NCBI GenBank assembly: GCA_002733665.1
Contig: NVWM01000001.1
Span: forward strand, 1 to 64,000
Reading direction: 5' to 3'
Length of the DNA stretch: 64,000 nucleotides
Source: Lutibacter sp.
GTDB lineage: Bacteria > Bacteroidota > Bacteroidia > Flavobacteriales > Flavobacteriaceae
The notes beneath the pieces are model-generated. The model made no database searches. It saw only the letters and a program-made list of their open reading frames with translations, and was not told the DNA's origin. Shown here piece by piece: positions 9,352-17,729 of the stretch. Position numbers and translations under genes: made by a program. The first letter of the stretch is position 1. The number at the start of each line of letters is the position of its first letter.

Positions 9352-10710
9352 TTAATTACTCTCTTTTTTTGATTTATTAAAAGTATAACTAGCACCAAAC
9401 ATGATTAAATCAGTAGTCATTTCATAAGAAACAGATGTTCCAGGTAAAGCGCCTAAAGGATTACTTGGTGTAATTGCTAACGGACTTAATAATTGTCCTG
9501 TTGTAGCGCCATCACTAGTTCCATGATGATATACTGCATCTAACTTGAAGTTATCAGAAATCTCATAACTAAAACCAAATTGATATGCATTCTCAATGAT
9601 TGCTGTAGCTGGAATACTAAAAAACGCTAATTCATCTTTGATAGGGTTTGTACTATGTGTGTATCCTATTCTTAATGGTAATTTGTCAATTCCTTTGTAT
9701 TGAACACCTGCAGATAAAATATTTATGTTCTGCCAACCAAATCCTGCAACTGAAGCGGTTGGTGTCCATCCAGATTCAGCAAATCCATCTGTGTTTTCAT
9801 AATCTACCATTCTATAATCCAACGCTAAATCAAAATTTTTCTTTGAATATCCTAATCCGAAAGATAAAATTGCTGGATAATCCATATTAAAATCATTTAC
9901 AGATTCAGATGCATCTAAATGTGTATTTTTAAATCCAAAATCACTAAACGCCTGTGAAGTTTTATAAGATGTTCCTGCTTTAAAACCATTTCCAGAATCA
10001 TAAAACAACCCAATTTGTGCTCCAAAACCTGTTGCTGATGCTTTGTCAGATATAGGGTATCCTGCAGCATTTGAATTCGCTGTTGGATTTGGTGCTAATT
10101 CTAACGCTGCATAATTAAATGTAGGCTCTATACCTATAGAAAATTTATCAGACACTTCATACGCCCAAGTAAAACCTACTTGCATTAACATGTAATCTGA
10201 TTCAATATGACCAAACCCGTTTGCTCCTTGAGGGTAATTTATTGGATTCGAATTTATTGTTGGATTAAAAGTACCACTAAATGGATTGTTTGCCTCTTCT
10301 GGAAAAGTAACTCCAAAACCGCTAATTCCAAATGCAGATGCTCCAAACGTATGTTTACTATCTTCCTTTCCCCAAACTATTGCAAATGCAGGCATTGGAG
10401 AGATTCCTCTATCACCTTCAGTAATTCCACTTACTGCAGGCGATCCAGCACCTAACATTCCTGCTGGTAACGATGAAGATAATGTTGGTGAAGAAAAGAA
10501 TAAACCAATATCCAATTTCATAATTTTACTATCAAATGCTGAAATAGACGCAGGATTCCATTGTAATGCTCCTGAAATATCTATTGGTTGTGCTGTTGAG
10601 GCTCCTCCCATTGACATGTTTACTGCGCCAACTCCTTGCATAAGATGTCCAGTTTGTGCAAATAATGCAGTAGTAAAGAATAAAACTAATAATCTAAAAA
10701 TGTGTTTCAT
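9352..10710 (-). CDS. OmpP1/FadL-family outer membrane transporter
   Basis: FadL-type beta-barrels let hydrophobic substrates such as long-chain fatty acids cross the outer membrane. The 452-residue protein has a signal peptide (FRLLVLFFTTALFAQ) followed by the family-typical mature start GHLMQGVGAVNMSMGGAST, which includes the NPA-like stretch WNPASISAF about 30 residues later. Alternating hydrophobic strands continue to the C-terminus, which ends in a short polar Lys/Glu/Ser tail instead of an aromatic residue. It is monocistronic with its own terminator. The substrate is not determined by sequence. Confidence 0.9.
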   Translation of the reverse strand: MKHIFRLLVLFFTTALFAQTGHLMQGVGAVNMSMGGASTAQPIDISGALQWNPASISAFDSKIMKLDIGLFFSSPTLSSSLPAGMLGAGSPAVSGITEGDRGISPMPAFAIVWGKEDSKHTFGASAFGISGFGVTFPEEANNPFSGTFNPTINSNPINYPQGANGFGHIESDYMLMQVGFTWAYEVSDKFSIGIEPTFNYAALELAPNPTANSNAAGYPISDKASATGFGAQIGLFYDSGNGFKAGTSYKTSQAFSDFGFKNTHLDASESVNDFNMDYPAILSFGLGYSKKNFDLALDYRMVDYENTDGFAESGWTPTASVAGFGWQNINILSAGVQYKGIDKLPLRIGYTHSTNPIKDELAFFSIPATAIIENAYQFGFSYEISDNFKLDAVYHHGTSDGATTGQLLSPLAITPSNPLGALPGTSVSYEMTTDLIMFGASYTFNKSKKESN

Positions 10711-10845
10711 AATGTTATTTATTTTAGTTTGATGTTCATAAATTTCGTGTATTATATAATAAAACTTTGTAACAAATGTTACACAAGATCACCTATAATA
10801 TTCACCTTAATTTCCTCAAAATTAGACGTAAAGAAGTAACCAAAC

Positions 10846-10861
10846 AATGATAATTATCATT
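10846..10861. promoter_or_regulatory. AT-rich palindrome resembling a Fur-type operator
   Basis: The perfect palindrome AATGATAATTATCATT lies in the divergent region between the FadL-type gene and the next plus-strand gene, 69 nt before the latter. It resembles half-sites of Fur boxes but is shorter than the canonical 19-bp form. Function is inferred only from shape. Confidence 0.3.
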
Positions 10862-10929
10862 TAAATGGAAATAAATTATGTGTAATTCATAACATTAGTT
10901 AATTTTGAAAATTCTAATTAAAAGCAGAA

Positions 10930-11451
10930 ATGAATTTTACAAAAATTATAGAAATACTGTCATATACTATTCCGTCAATCATAACTGGAGCGGTAGCATA
11001 TTACTTCTTTTCATCACAATTTAAAGAAGAAGTGAATCGCAAGAATTTTAAATTATTGCGAGAAGACAAAAAACAACTACTTGAAGCAAGATTGCAAGCA
11101 TACGAACGCATGACGTTGTTTATGGAGCGTATAAATCCTGCTAAACTATTGGTTCGTGTGACTCCTACTGATGAAAACAAAGAACTTTATATGCACAAAT
11201 TAGTGCAAAGTGTAGAACAAGAATTTGAGCATAATTTGGCACAGCAAATCTATATCTCTGAAGAATGTTGGAGCGTGTTAATCACATCAAAAAACGCTAC
11301 GACACATATCATCAAAAAAACAGCAGAAGATACTTCTCTTAGTTCTTCACAAGAATTGAGAGAGGCAATTTTGCAACGTATGATTGATGGAAATCCTCCT
11401 TCAAATACTGGGTTAACGTTTATAAAAGAAGAAGTTAAAAAGATGTTTTAG
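10930..11451 (+). CDS. Hypothetical membrane-anchored protein
   Basis: I do not recognise a named family. The 173-residue protein has one N-terminal hydrophobic segment (about 10-28, YTIPSIITGAVAYYFF). A charged, helical cytoplasmic region follows, with RKNFKLLREDKKQLLEARLQAYERM (about 40-63) likely forming a coiled coil. No catalytic motif is apparent. It stands alone, divergent from the FadL-type gene and upstream of the small peptide genes, with a palindromic repeat between. A structural or scaffold role is possible but not shown. Confidence 0.7.
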   Translation: MNFTKIIEILSYTIPSIITGAVAYYFFSSQFKEEVNRKNFKLLREDKKQLLEARLQAYERMTLFMERINPAKLLVRVTPTDENKELYMHKLVQSVEQEFEHNLAQQIYISEECWSVLITSKNATTHIIKKTAEDTSLSSSQELREAILQRMIDGNPPSNTGLTFIKEEVKKMF

Positions 11452-11460
11452 ATACGCAAT

Positions 11461-11544
11461 GTCATTGCGATTCGCCAAAGGCGGAGAAGCAATCTGACTA
11501 TCAATAATGAGATTGCCGCGTTCATTCTTCACTCGCAAAGACGA
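11461..11544. repeat. Intergenic palindromic repeat, GTCATTGCGA type
   Basis: The segment begins GTCATTGCGATTCGCC, has an inner pair AGCAATCTGA / GAGATTGCCGCG, and ends CTCGCAAAGACG. Its outer ends are complementary, so it can fold into a long imperfect hairpin. It is noncoding and begins 10 nt after the stop of the preceding gene. Confidence 0.65.
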
Positions 11545-11602
11545 ATTAAAAGATTTTTAATTTTTTTTTTGTATTATTGCAACCCTAACTAAAATAATTA
11601 CA

Positions 11603-11770
11603 ATGAACAAACAAACAAACAAACAAACAAACAAACAAACAAACAGTAAGAAAACATGGAGTACACCTAAGGTTGTAGATCTAGATATGAAAAATACAAA
11701 ATCAGGGAGTTATCCTTTAAGTAGTGAATCCATTTTCCCTAATGATTTTGCTTATGCATCTTCTTCTTAG
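11603..11770 (+). CDS. Putative lasso-peptide-like (paeninodin-type) RiPP precursor 1
   Basis: This 55-residue peptide contains the leader pattern W19-xx-P22-x-V24-xx-L27-xxxx-T32. Its spacing is the same as in paeninodin-class lasso leaders, which have Tyr at the first position. If cleavage follows K33, the core starts SGSYPLSSE, with Thr at -2 and Glu at core position 9, as needed for a nine-residue macrolactam ring. The core ends in three serines; paeninodin is phosphorylated on its C-terminal Ser. Codons 2-14 are ten AACA units encoding NKQT repeats. No cyclase, leader peptidase or recognition-element gene is in the window, so maturation would act in trans. RiPP nature is inferred, and the chemistry could be of another class. 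Confidence 0.65.
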   Translation: MNKQTNKQTNKQTNSKKTWSTPKVVDLDMKNTKSGSYPLSSESIFPNDFAYASSS

Positions 11771-11926
11771 TATAGTTGTGAGGTGAATTTATTGTTTTAA
11801 AAATACTTTTTATATAAATTTATATATCGTTCAGAACACTATCTTTGCTGTTCAGAATAAAAGTAAATATCTGTTCTTTTTTTTACACTTTTTTTTGTAT
11901 TATTGCACTCTAATTTTAAAAAAAAA

Positions 11927-12067
11927 ATGAACAAACCAATACAAAAAAAGAAAACATGGACTGCACCAGAAGTTGTAGATCTTAATGTAAATAATACTAG
12001 TTCAGGGAGTGCACCTTATCCTTTTGAAAGTGTTTATTCATATTTTAGTGCCTCAGCTTCTTCTTAG
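11927..12067 (+). CDS. Putative lasso-peptide-like RiPP precursor 2
   Basis: This 46-residue paralogue of the preceding peptide shares the block KKTW-x-xP-x-VVDL (residues 8-19) and NT-x-SGS (23-28). The leader pattern is W11-P14-V16-L19-T24. The predicted core starts SGSAPYPFE, again with Thr at -2 and Glu at position 9, and ends in two serines. It lacks the AACA repeat found in copy 1. Both genes share an upstream block (T-run then GTATTATTGCA, containing the near-consensus -7 TATTATTG), so they arose by tandem duplication including the promoter. The leader and ring positions are conserved while the rest of the core differs, as expected for a RiPP family. Confidence 0.68.
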   Translation: MNKPIQKKKTWTAPEVVDLNVNNTSSGSAPYPFESVYSYFSASASS

Positions 12068-12116
12068 GGTAATTGTGAAATAAATCGCTTTTATTTTTAC
12101 GATACTTTTAAATTAA

Positions 12117-12142
12117 AAAATCCCGCTTTTAGCGGGATTTTA
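12117..12142. terminator. Bidirectional terminator between peptide genes and btuB
   Basis: AAAATCCCGC and GCGGGATTTT form a strong GC stem with A/T-rich flanks on both sides. It sits between the convergent peptide gene and btuB and can serve both. Confidence 0.9.
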
Positions 12143-12161
12143 AGTTTTTAAAGAATTGAGT

Positions 12162-14090
12162 CTAAAAATTTAGTTTCAATCCCACTCTAAAGTTTCTTCC
12201 TTTGGTTGAGAACCCTAATGTATCTTCATAATCTTCATTGAACATATTATTCAACGAACCAAAAAGTACCATATGACTTCCTAAGTGATGGTTTACACTT
12301 AAATCTACCAAACTATAAGAATCAATCACAACATTTTCTCCAGCCGCACCAAAAGAGCCATATTGGTCGAAATAGGTTCTTTCTCCAACATTCTTAAAAT
12401 TCAAAGAAACAAATGTACGTTCTAATGGCTTTACTGATATGTTCGCATTTATTTTGTGTTTTGGTATATAATCAAAATCAGCACTTTTATTTGTGTATGT
12501 ATGTGCCAATGTAACCGTTACTTTATCAATAGGTTTTATACTTACAACCGTTTCAACACCTTTTGCATTGGTTGTATATGCTGCATTTCTATAGGTTATA
12601 AAGTCTGGTAAAACAATTGCGTTATCTTCTTCTCTATAAAAGAATACTGCACTTGCATCTAACCATTTTTTATACGAAGTTTCAAGCCCAAACTCAATTG
12701 TTGAATTCTCTTCTGGATCTAAATCCGTATTTCCATAAACTGAGAATAATTGATACGTACTTGGTGCAATAAAGGCTGTTGAATAAGATGCCAATGCTTT
12801 TAACTTAAAATCATCGCTTGATTTTAAGTTATACGATGGATTCACGTGATATACTAAGTGATTTCCATATTCACTATGATTATTTAATCTCAATCCTGCA
12901 TTTAAATTGAACTTGTTGCGAATATATACAACACTTGCAAAAGGGTCAATAGTTGTATAATTTGCCAAATCATTATCAATATTACCAAAAGGAGTAGTAG
13001 TCTGATTGTCAAAGTCTTGGTAATTAACACCTGTAATTATATGTACATTTTCAGAGAAATTATATTTGTTGATGATTTCTGCAAATAAACTTTTTCCCTC
13101 ATATAAATAATTGTCAACTGAATCAGAAAAACCATTGTAACTATCAAATCCTCTTTCAACATCACTTAAAGAAACAGTACCTATCATTTCTCCTTTGTTG
13201 TATTTAAAATTTGATTTAAAACCTACTCTCAATTGATTTTCAAAACCATTATTAATTTCTGAATCAAAATATGCGCCTCCATCATAATCATATTCATATT
13301 TATTATAATCACCAAATAACTCAAAATTCAATTTTTCAGTTGCTTGATAAGATAATTTCAGCATAGAATTGTTACTTTGAAAAGCATCTTTTTCAAATGG
13401 TGTAGCAGCATTTTTATCATTGGCAGAAGACATACCATCTACAGACGACATACTGAAATTTGCCAAATATGAAAACTTATCTAAAGTTCCTCTCACTCCC
13501 ACGCTTTGATTGAGTTCGTCAAGATTTGTCTTACGATTTCTTTGCGTATCGTTAGTTCCGACACTTGCCATATAATTGAAAGAAATAGGTGTATTTGATG
13601 CTTTTTTTAATTTGATGTTAATCACACCATTTGCAGCACCAGAACCATATAATGTACTTGATGAACCTTTTAAAATTTCTATTGATTCTACTTGGTTTAA
13701 ATCCAATAAATTCAAGTTATAACTAGAAGAAATTCCCGTAGGATCGGTTACTAAAACACCGTCAATCACAACTGCAACTTGGCGATTACGTCCTCCACGG
13801 AAGTACAATCCAACATTAGATCCAGAAGCATTGTTGTTTCCGTTTACTTCAACTCCAGCAATATTATCAAGCAAGTCAATTACTGTTTTTCCTGTATTTT
13901 GCTTAATTTCTTTAGAAGTAATCTTATAAATTACTTTTCCTGAGTTTTCTTTTTTTAACTCAAATTTTGTGTCAGAAAGGACAACTTCATCAAGTTGTTC
14001 AATTTCTTTTTGATTTTCTTGTGCAAACGCAACACTTGCAGTTGTTAATAGTAGCGCCAAAGCACTTAATTTAATACTGATTTTTTTCAT
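12162..14090 (-). CDS. btuB: TonB-dependent vitamin B12 receptor (BtuB-like)
   Basis: This outer-membrane beta-barrel would import cobalamin with energy from TonB. The 642-residue protein has a signal peptide (about 1-23) and a TonB-box-like segment QLDEVVLSDT (about 32-41). The plug domain follows, with VIDGVLVTDPTGISS and SIEILKGSSSTLYGSGAANGVINI. The barrel ends in FRVGLKLNF with a terminal Phe, as outer-membrane insertion requires. Substrate assignment comes mainly from the cobalamin riboswitch directly upstream and the divergent BtuF-like gene. It is complete and convergent with the small peptide genes. Confidence 0.9.
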   Translation of the reverse strand: MKKISIKLSALALLLTTASVAFAQENQKEIEQLDEVVLSDTKFELKKENSGKVIYKITSKEIKQNTGKTVIDLLDNIAGVEVNGNNNASGSNVGLYFRGGRNRQVAVVIDGVLVTDPTGISSSYNLNLLDLNQVESIEILKGSSSTLYGSGAANGVINIKLKKASNTPISFNYMASVGTNDTQRNRKTNLDELNQSVGVRGTLDKFSYLANFSMSSVDGMSSANDKNAATPFEKDAFQSNNSMLKLSYQATEKLNFELFGDYNKYEYDYDGGAYFDSEINNGFENQLRVGFKSNFKYNKGEMIGTVSLSDVERGFDSYNGFSDSVDNYLYEGKSLFAEIINKYNFSENVHIITGVNYQDFDNQTTTPFGNIDNDLANYTTIDPFASVVYIRNKFNLNAGLRLNNHSEYGNHLVYHVNPSYNLKSSDDFKLKALASYSTAFIAPSTYQLFSVYGNTDLDPEENSTIEFGLETSYKKWLDASAVFFYREEDNAIVLPDFITYRNAAYTTNAKGVETVVSIKPIDKVTVTLAHTYTNKSADFDYIPKHKINANISVKPLERTFVSLNFKNVGERTYFDQYGSFGAAGENVVIDSYSLVDLSVNHHLGSHMVLFGSLNNMFNEDYEDTLGFSTKGRNFRVGLKLNF

Positions 14091-14184
14091 TTTATAGATT
14101 TAATTCGATTAAATCAGGTAAAAATTTGGGAATAGAAACGATCTATACCAAACCTTTCTTCCCGAAAGTTTGTTATTCAATGAT

Positions 14185-14345
14185 TATGGCAGGTCTCCTG
14201 ACTTGTGTCTTGCTACTTAACCTTCCCGTATTAACAGTGGTTTTTAGATTGGTAACAAGCGTTCCAAAAATTTAGGAACTAAACTTACAGTTGCGGGAAC
14301 AGTCTTGGATTTAAACCAAGTTCCCTTTTAATTTCGATTCTATTG
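14185..14345 (-). promoter_or_regulatory. Cobalamin riboswitch controlling btuB
   Basis: On the minus strand the element contains GGGAAC near its 5' end, the core TTCCCGCAACTGTAAG, a CACTGTTAATACGGGAAGG stem, and the B12 box AGTCAGGAGACCTGCC at its 3' end (14188-14203). These are the conserved elements of the adenosylcobalamin riboswitch class. About 95 nt separate it from the btuB start. That stretch contains a CAAACTTTC / GAAAGGTTTG hairpin without a T-run, which points to control of translation initiation over termination. B12 binding is expected to turn btuB off. Confidence 0.96.
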
Positions 14346-14372
14346 TTATAGAATTGAAAACCAAATTCGCGA

Positions 14373-14399
14373 CAAATGTATATATCTTTTTAACATCAA
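14373..14399 (-). promoter_or_regulatory. Promoter of the btuB riboswitch transcript
   Basis: The minus-strand -7 box TACATTTG (14373-14380) lies about 28 nt before the first conserved riboswitch element. A TTG is present 16 nt further upstream (14397-14399), slightly short of ideal spacing. Confidence 0.5.
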
Positions 14400-14452
14400 T
14401 CTAATAAATAATCAAGAATTTTAATACCTTCGAAACTTCTATTAAACAAACC

Positions 14453-15589
14453 ATGAAAATAACAAAATACACTCTTTTCTTTATTCCTTTTTTATTACTA
14501 TCATCTTGTAAGGCTGATGTAAAAAAAGCGGCTTCATCACATGCATTTAAAACTTCAATTAAGTACGCACAAGGATTTGAAATTGAAGAATTTACAAATT
14601 ACAAAAAATTAATTATAAATTCGCCTTACAAAGATTCAAAACAGCCGTTAGAATATATTCTTACCTCTAAAAATACGGACGTTTCACAGTTCTCTTCAAC
14701 AGATAAAATTATTCAAATTCCGATTAAAAATATCGTTGTAACGAGCACTACTCACATTCCTATGTTGGAATTACTTGAAGTTGAGCATACATTGATTGGT
14801 TTTCCGAACACAAAATATGTTTCTTCTGAAAAAACACGTGAACTCATTGATACAGGAAAAATCAAAGAATTAGGAATGGATGCCAATTTAAATACGGAGG
14901 TTTTAATAGACCTAAATCCATCTGTTGTTATTGGTTTTTCTGTAAACGGAAGTAATAAATCGCTCACAACTGTTGAAAATACTGGAATTCCTGTAATTTA
15001 TAATGGCGATTGGCTTGAAGAAACACCTTTAGGAAGAGCAGAATGGATTCGGTTTTTCGGAATATTATTTGACAAAGAACAAAAAGCAGATTCAATATTC
15101 AAAAACATTGAAAATCAATACAATACTGCTAAAGAAATTGCATCCAAAGCAAAAAGTCAACCTACAGTTTTATCAGGAGCACTATTTAAAGATGTTTGGA
15201 ATCTTCCTGCTGGAGAAAGTTTTGTAGCACAGTTTCTAAACGATGCAAATACAAACTATCTATGGAAAGGCACCAAAGGAAAAGGGAGTTTACAATTGAA
15301 TTTTGAAAATGTACTAGACAAGGCGCAAAATGCAGATTTATGGCTTGCTCCAGGATACTTTTCAAGCAAAGAGCAGATGACACAAGCAAGTGAACATTAT
15401 AAACAATTTGATGCTTTTAACAATGGAGATGTTTATACATTTGCCAATAAAAAAGGAGAAACTGGAGGCGTAATTTACTATGAATTGGCCCCTACTCGAC
15501 CGGATTTAGTCTTAAAAGATATTATAAAGATTACACATCCAGAGTTGTTAACCAATTATGAATTAGTATTTTTTGAAAAAATGGAGTAA
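14453..15589 (+). CDS. BtuF-like periplasmic-binding lipoprotein (B12/siderophore ABC transporter)
   Basis: This would be the substrate-binding component of an ABC importer of the BtuF/FepB class. The 378-residue protein has a lipoprotein signal ending LLLSSCKA (Cys19). It has the two-lobe binding-protein pattern: VVTSTTHIPMLELLEVEHTLIG (about 100), IDLNPSVVIGFSVNG (about 155) and IPVIYNGDWLEETPLGRAEWIRFFG (about 180-204), the last typical of this family. It is divergent from btuB across the riboswitch. It is not itself under the riboswitch, which faces the other way. Permease and ATPase genes are not in the window. Context favours cobalamin as substrate. Confidence 0.85.
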   Translation: MKITKYTLFFIPFLLLSSCKADVKKAASSHAFKTSIKYAQGFEIEEFTNYKKLIINSPYKDSKQPLEYILTSKNTDVSQFSSTDKIIQIPIKNIVVTSTTHIPMLELLEVEHTLIGFPNTKYVSSEKTRELIDTGKIKELGMDANLNTEVLIDLNPSVVIGFSVNGSNKSLTTVENTGIPVIYNGDWLEETPLGRAEWIRFFGILFDKEQKADSIFKNIENQYNTAKEIASKAKSQPTVLSGALFKDVWNLPAGESFVAQFLNDANTNYLWKGTKGKGSLQLNFENVLDKAQNADLWLAPGYFSSKEQMTQASEHYKQFDAFNNGDVYTFANKKGETGGVIYYELAPTRPDLVLKDIIKITHPELLTNYELVFFEKME

Positions 15590-15613
15590 TGATATGATGT
15601 TGAAAATCAGAAT

Positions 15614-15699
15614 GTCATTTCGAATGAGGAACGAAGAGAAATCTCATCATATTTCTTAAGTGACTCTTAGGATGCGATTTCTCCTATCGTCGAAATGAC
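15614..15699. repeat. Intergenic palindromic repeat, GTCATTTCGA type
   Basis: The segment starts GTCATTTCGA and ends TCGAAATGAC, with an inner complementary pair AGAGAAATC / GATTTCTC. It is noncoding, able to fold into a long hairpin, and directly followed by a copy of a second repeat family. Confidence 0.75.
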
Positions 15700-15709
15700 T
15701 GAGAGGAAT

Positions 15710-15733
15710 GATTCCTGCCTTCGCAGGAATAAC
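15710..15733. repeat. Palindromic repeat TTCCTGCCTTCGCAGGAA, copy 1
   Basis: This is a 24-nt element with the core TTCCTGCCTTCGCAGGAA. Its ends form a short hairpin around CCTTCG. Three other copies occur in the window (32146-32169, 39892-39915, 39934-39957). This copy ends in AATAAC where the others have AATGAC. Confidence 0.85.
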
Positions 15734-15759
15734 ATTGTATTGAAAAGTAATAATATATT

Positions 15760-16365
15760 ATGCAAAAACTAAACTTTAATAAAGAATACATTTTAGAAAA
15801 CGATGTTATGAAATTGCGTCTGTTGACAATAGATGATTTTGATATTTTATCACAATTTTCTGTCAATGAACCTACATTGTGGACGTATTCGCTACTCCCT
15901 GCAAATGGTTTAGACAATCTAAAAACCTATATGAATGCTGCCTTTAAGGACAAAGAAGCAAAAAAATCATATCCTTTTATTGTTTTTGATAAACGAACTG
16001 GAAAATATGCTGGAACAACACGATTTTATGATTATCAAGAATTTCATAATACAGTACAATTAGGCTATACTTGGTATGGAAAAGATTTTCAAAGAACTGG
16101 CTTAAATAAGAACTGTAAACTTTTATTACTACAGTTTGCCTTTGAAACCTTAAATCTTGATAGAGTAGAGTTCCGTGCAGATGCTAATAACGAACGTAGT
16201 ATTGCAGCCATGAAAAGTATTGGATGTATTGTTGAAGGTATACTTCGTAGTAATTGTAAGAGTGCAAATGGACGTAGAGATAGTATTATCTTAAGTATTT
16301 TAAACGATGAATGGTTTGCCAACGTAAAAGAAAACCTACTAAATAAAATAGAAATCAGTAACTAA
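15760..16365 (+). CDS. GNAT-family N-acetyltransferase (RimJ/RimL type)
   Basis: This is a soluble acetyl-CoA-dependent acetyltransferase of 201 residues, similar to those acting on ribosomal protein N-termini or small molecules. The acetyl-CoA region is around 107-120 (YTWYGKDFQRTGLNKNC), where the usual Q/RxxGxG/A loop is present only in degenerate form. The segment LDRVEFRADANNERSIAAMKSIGC (about 136-159) and EGILRSN are typical of the RimL subgroup. The substrate cannot be told. It stands alone between two blocks of intergenic repeats. Confidence 0.88.
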   Translation: MQKLNFNKEYILENDVMKLRLLTIDDFDILSQFSVNEPTLWTYSLLPANGLDNLKTYMNAAFKDKEAKKSYPFIVFDKRTGKYAGTTRFYDYQEFHNTVQLGYTWYGKDFQRTGLNKNCKLLLLQFAFETLNLDRVEFRADANNERSIAAMKSIGCIVEGILRSNCKSANGRRDSIILSILNDEWFANVKENLLNKIEISN

Positions 16366-16399
16366 TTTCAAGTTTTTATTTTAAGTGATTTTATGAATT

Positions 16400-16465
16400 G
16401 TCAGGTCGAGCGGAGTCGAGACCTTTTAATTCTTTCATATAGTTCTCGACTCCGCTCAAACTGAC
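16400..16465. repeat. Intergenic hairpin repeat with GTCGAGCGGAGTCGAGA arm
   Basis: GTCAGGTCGAGCGGAGTCGAG pairs with CTCGACTCCGCTC and CTGAC across a 20-nt loop. It is GC-rich relative to its surroundings and noncoding. It resembles dispersed repeats common in Flavobacteriaceae genomes. Confidence 0.7.
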
Positions 16466-16496
16466 AAACTATAAATTATTATACAACAAATACTAA

Positions 16497-17714
16497 ATGA
16501 ATATTAAACAAAAAGGAAAGAAATCACAATTAGAATTTATTGCACTAATGGCTTCTTTAATGTCATTAGTAGCTTTATCTATTGACGCGTTACTACCAGC
16601 ATTAGAGCAAATCGGTTTATCGGTTGGTATTCAGAATTCTACTGACAATCAGTTATTAATAACAATGATTTTCTTAGGCTTAGGATTTGGGCAATTAATA
16701 TTTGGGCCCTTATCTGATAGTTTTGGTAGAAAACCAATGGTATACTTTGGATTTATTGTCTTTGTTTTAGCAAGTTTTATTTGTGTTGCTGCAACGAGTA
16801 TTGAAATGATGGTTGTTGGAAGAATTCTACAAGGTGTTGGTTTGTCTGCTCCAAGAACCATTAGTATTGCTATGGTTAGAGATACTTTTAGTGGAGATTA
16901 TATGGCGAGAATCATGTCGTTTATAGTGGTGATTTTTATTTTAGTTCCCGTTGTTGCTCCTGCACTTGGTAAGATAATTCTAGACCTTTATGGATGGAAA
17001 GCAATCTTCTATAGTCAATTGTTTTTTGGAGGTTTTGTGATGTTTTGGCTATGGAAAAGACAACCAGAAACATTGAAGCCAGAAAATAAAAAGAAATTCA
17101 CTCTTAGCCTATTTGTAAGCGGAACAAAAGAGTTTCTAAAATACAAGCAAGCAATTGTATTCACACTCTTTTCAGGCTTTATTACAGGCTCTTTTATGGT
17201 GTATTTGAGTGCTTCTGAATCTATCTTTAGAGAGCAATACAATCTTTCAGAACAGTTTCCATATATTTTTGCTGGATTGGCCATTTCTGTTGGTTTTGCA
17301 ACTTTTTTAAACGGAACATTGGTAATGAAATTCGGAATGCTGAAACTAGTCAAAGTCTCAACGTTATTATTCACTTTAATTCCGTTAGTATATATTTCAC
17401 TTTTTTATGGAAGTCCAAATCCAAGTGTTACAGTTCTCTTGATTTTCTTTGGATTACAATTCTTTTCGTTAGGTTTTATCTTTGGTAACATACGTGCTTT
17501 GGCGATGCAACCAATTGGTCATATTGCAGGAATAGGCTCTGCAATTAATGGTTTTGTTTCAACAATTATGGCTGTACCAATTGCAACTTATATTGGAAGT
17601 TTTGTTGAAAACACTGCTTTACCTCTATTTGTTGGCTTTTTGGTTTGTGGTGTTTGTACGATTATTTTGTTGATGATGTTGAAGAAGAAGAAGAAACAAG
17701 CGGTTAATTCTTAA
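16497..17714 (+). CDS. Bcr/CflA-type multidrug efflux transporter (MFS)
   Basis: This is a proton-driven drug exporter of the inner membrane with 12 predicted helices in 405 residues. The MFS motif A region reads GFGQLIFGPLSDSFGRKPM (about 61-79). The stretch VVGRILQGVGLSAPRTISIAMVRD (about 103-126) is characteristic of the Bcr/CflA/DHA1 group. The C-terminus is a Lys-rich cytoplasmic tail. A diverged second copy of its last ~28 codons lies beyond the neighbouring RAYT element at 18400-18489, so this locus has been rearranged. Drug specificity is unknown. Confidence 0.9.
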   Translation: MNIKQKGKKSQLEFIALMASLMSLVALSIDALLPALEQIGLSVGIQNSTDNQLLITMIFLGLGFGQLIFGPLSDSFGRKPMVYFGFIVFVLASFICVAATSIEMMVVGRILQGVGLSAPRTISIAMVRDTFSGDYMARIMSFIVVIFILVPVVAPALGKIILDLYGWKAIFYSQLFFGGFVMFWLWKRQPETLKPENKKKFTLSLFVSGTKEFLKYKQAIVFTLFSGFITGSFMVYLSASESIFREQYNLSEQFPYIFAGLAISVGFATFLNGTLVMKFGMLKLVKVSTLLFTLIPLVYISLFYGSPNPSVTVLLIFFGLQFFSLGFIFGNIRALAMQPIGHIAGIGSAINGFVSTIMAVPIATYIGSFVENTALPLFVGFLVCGVCTIILLMMLKKKKKQAVNS

Positions 17715-17729
17715 TTTATTGTCGCTTTT

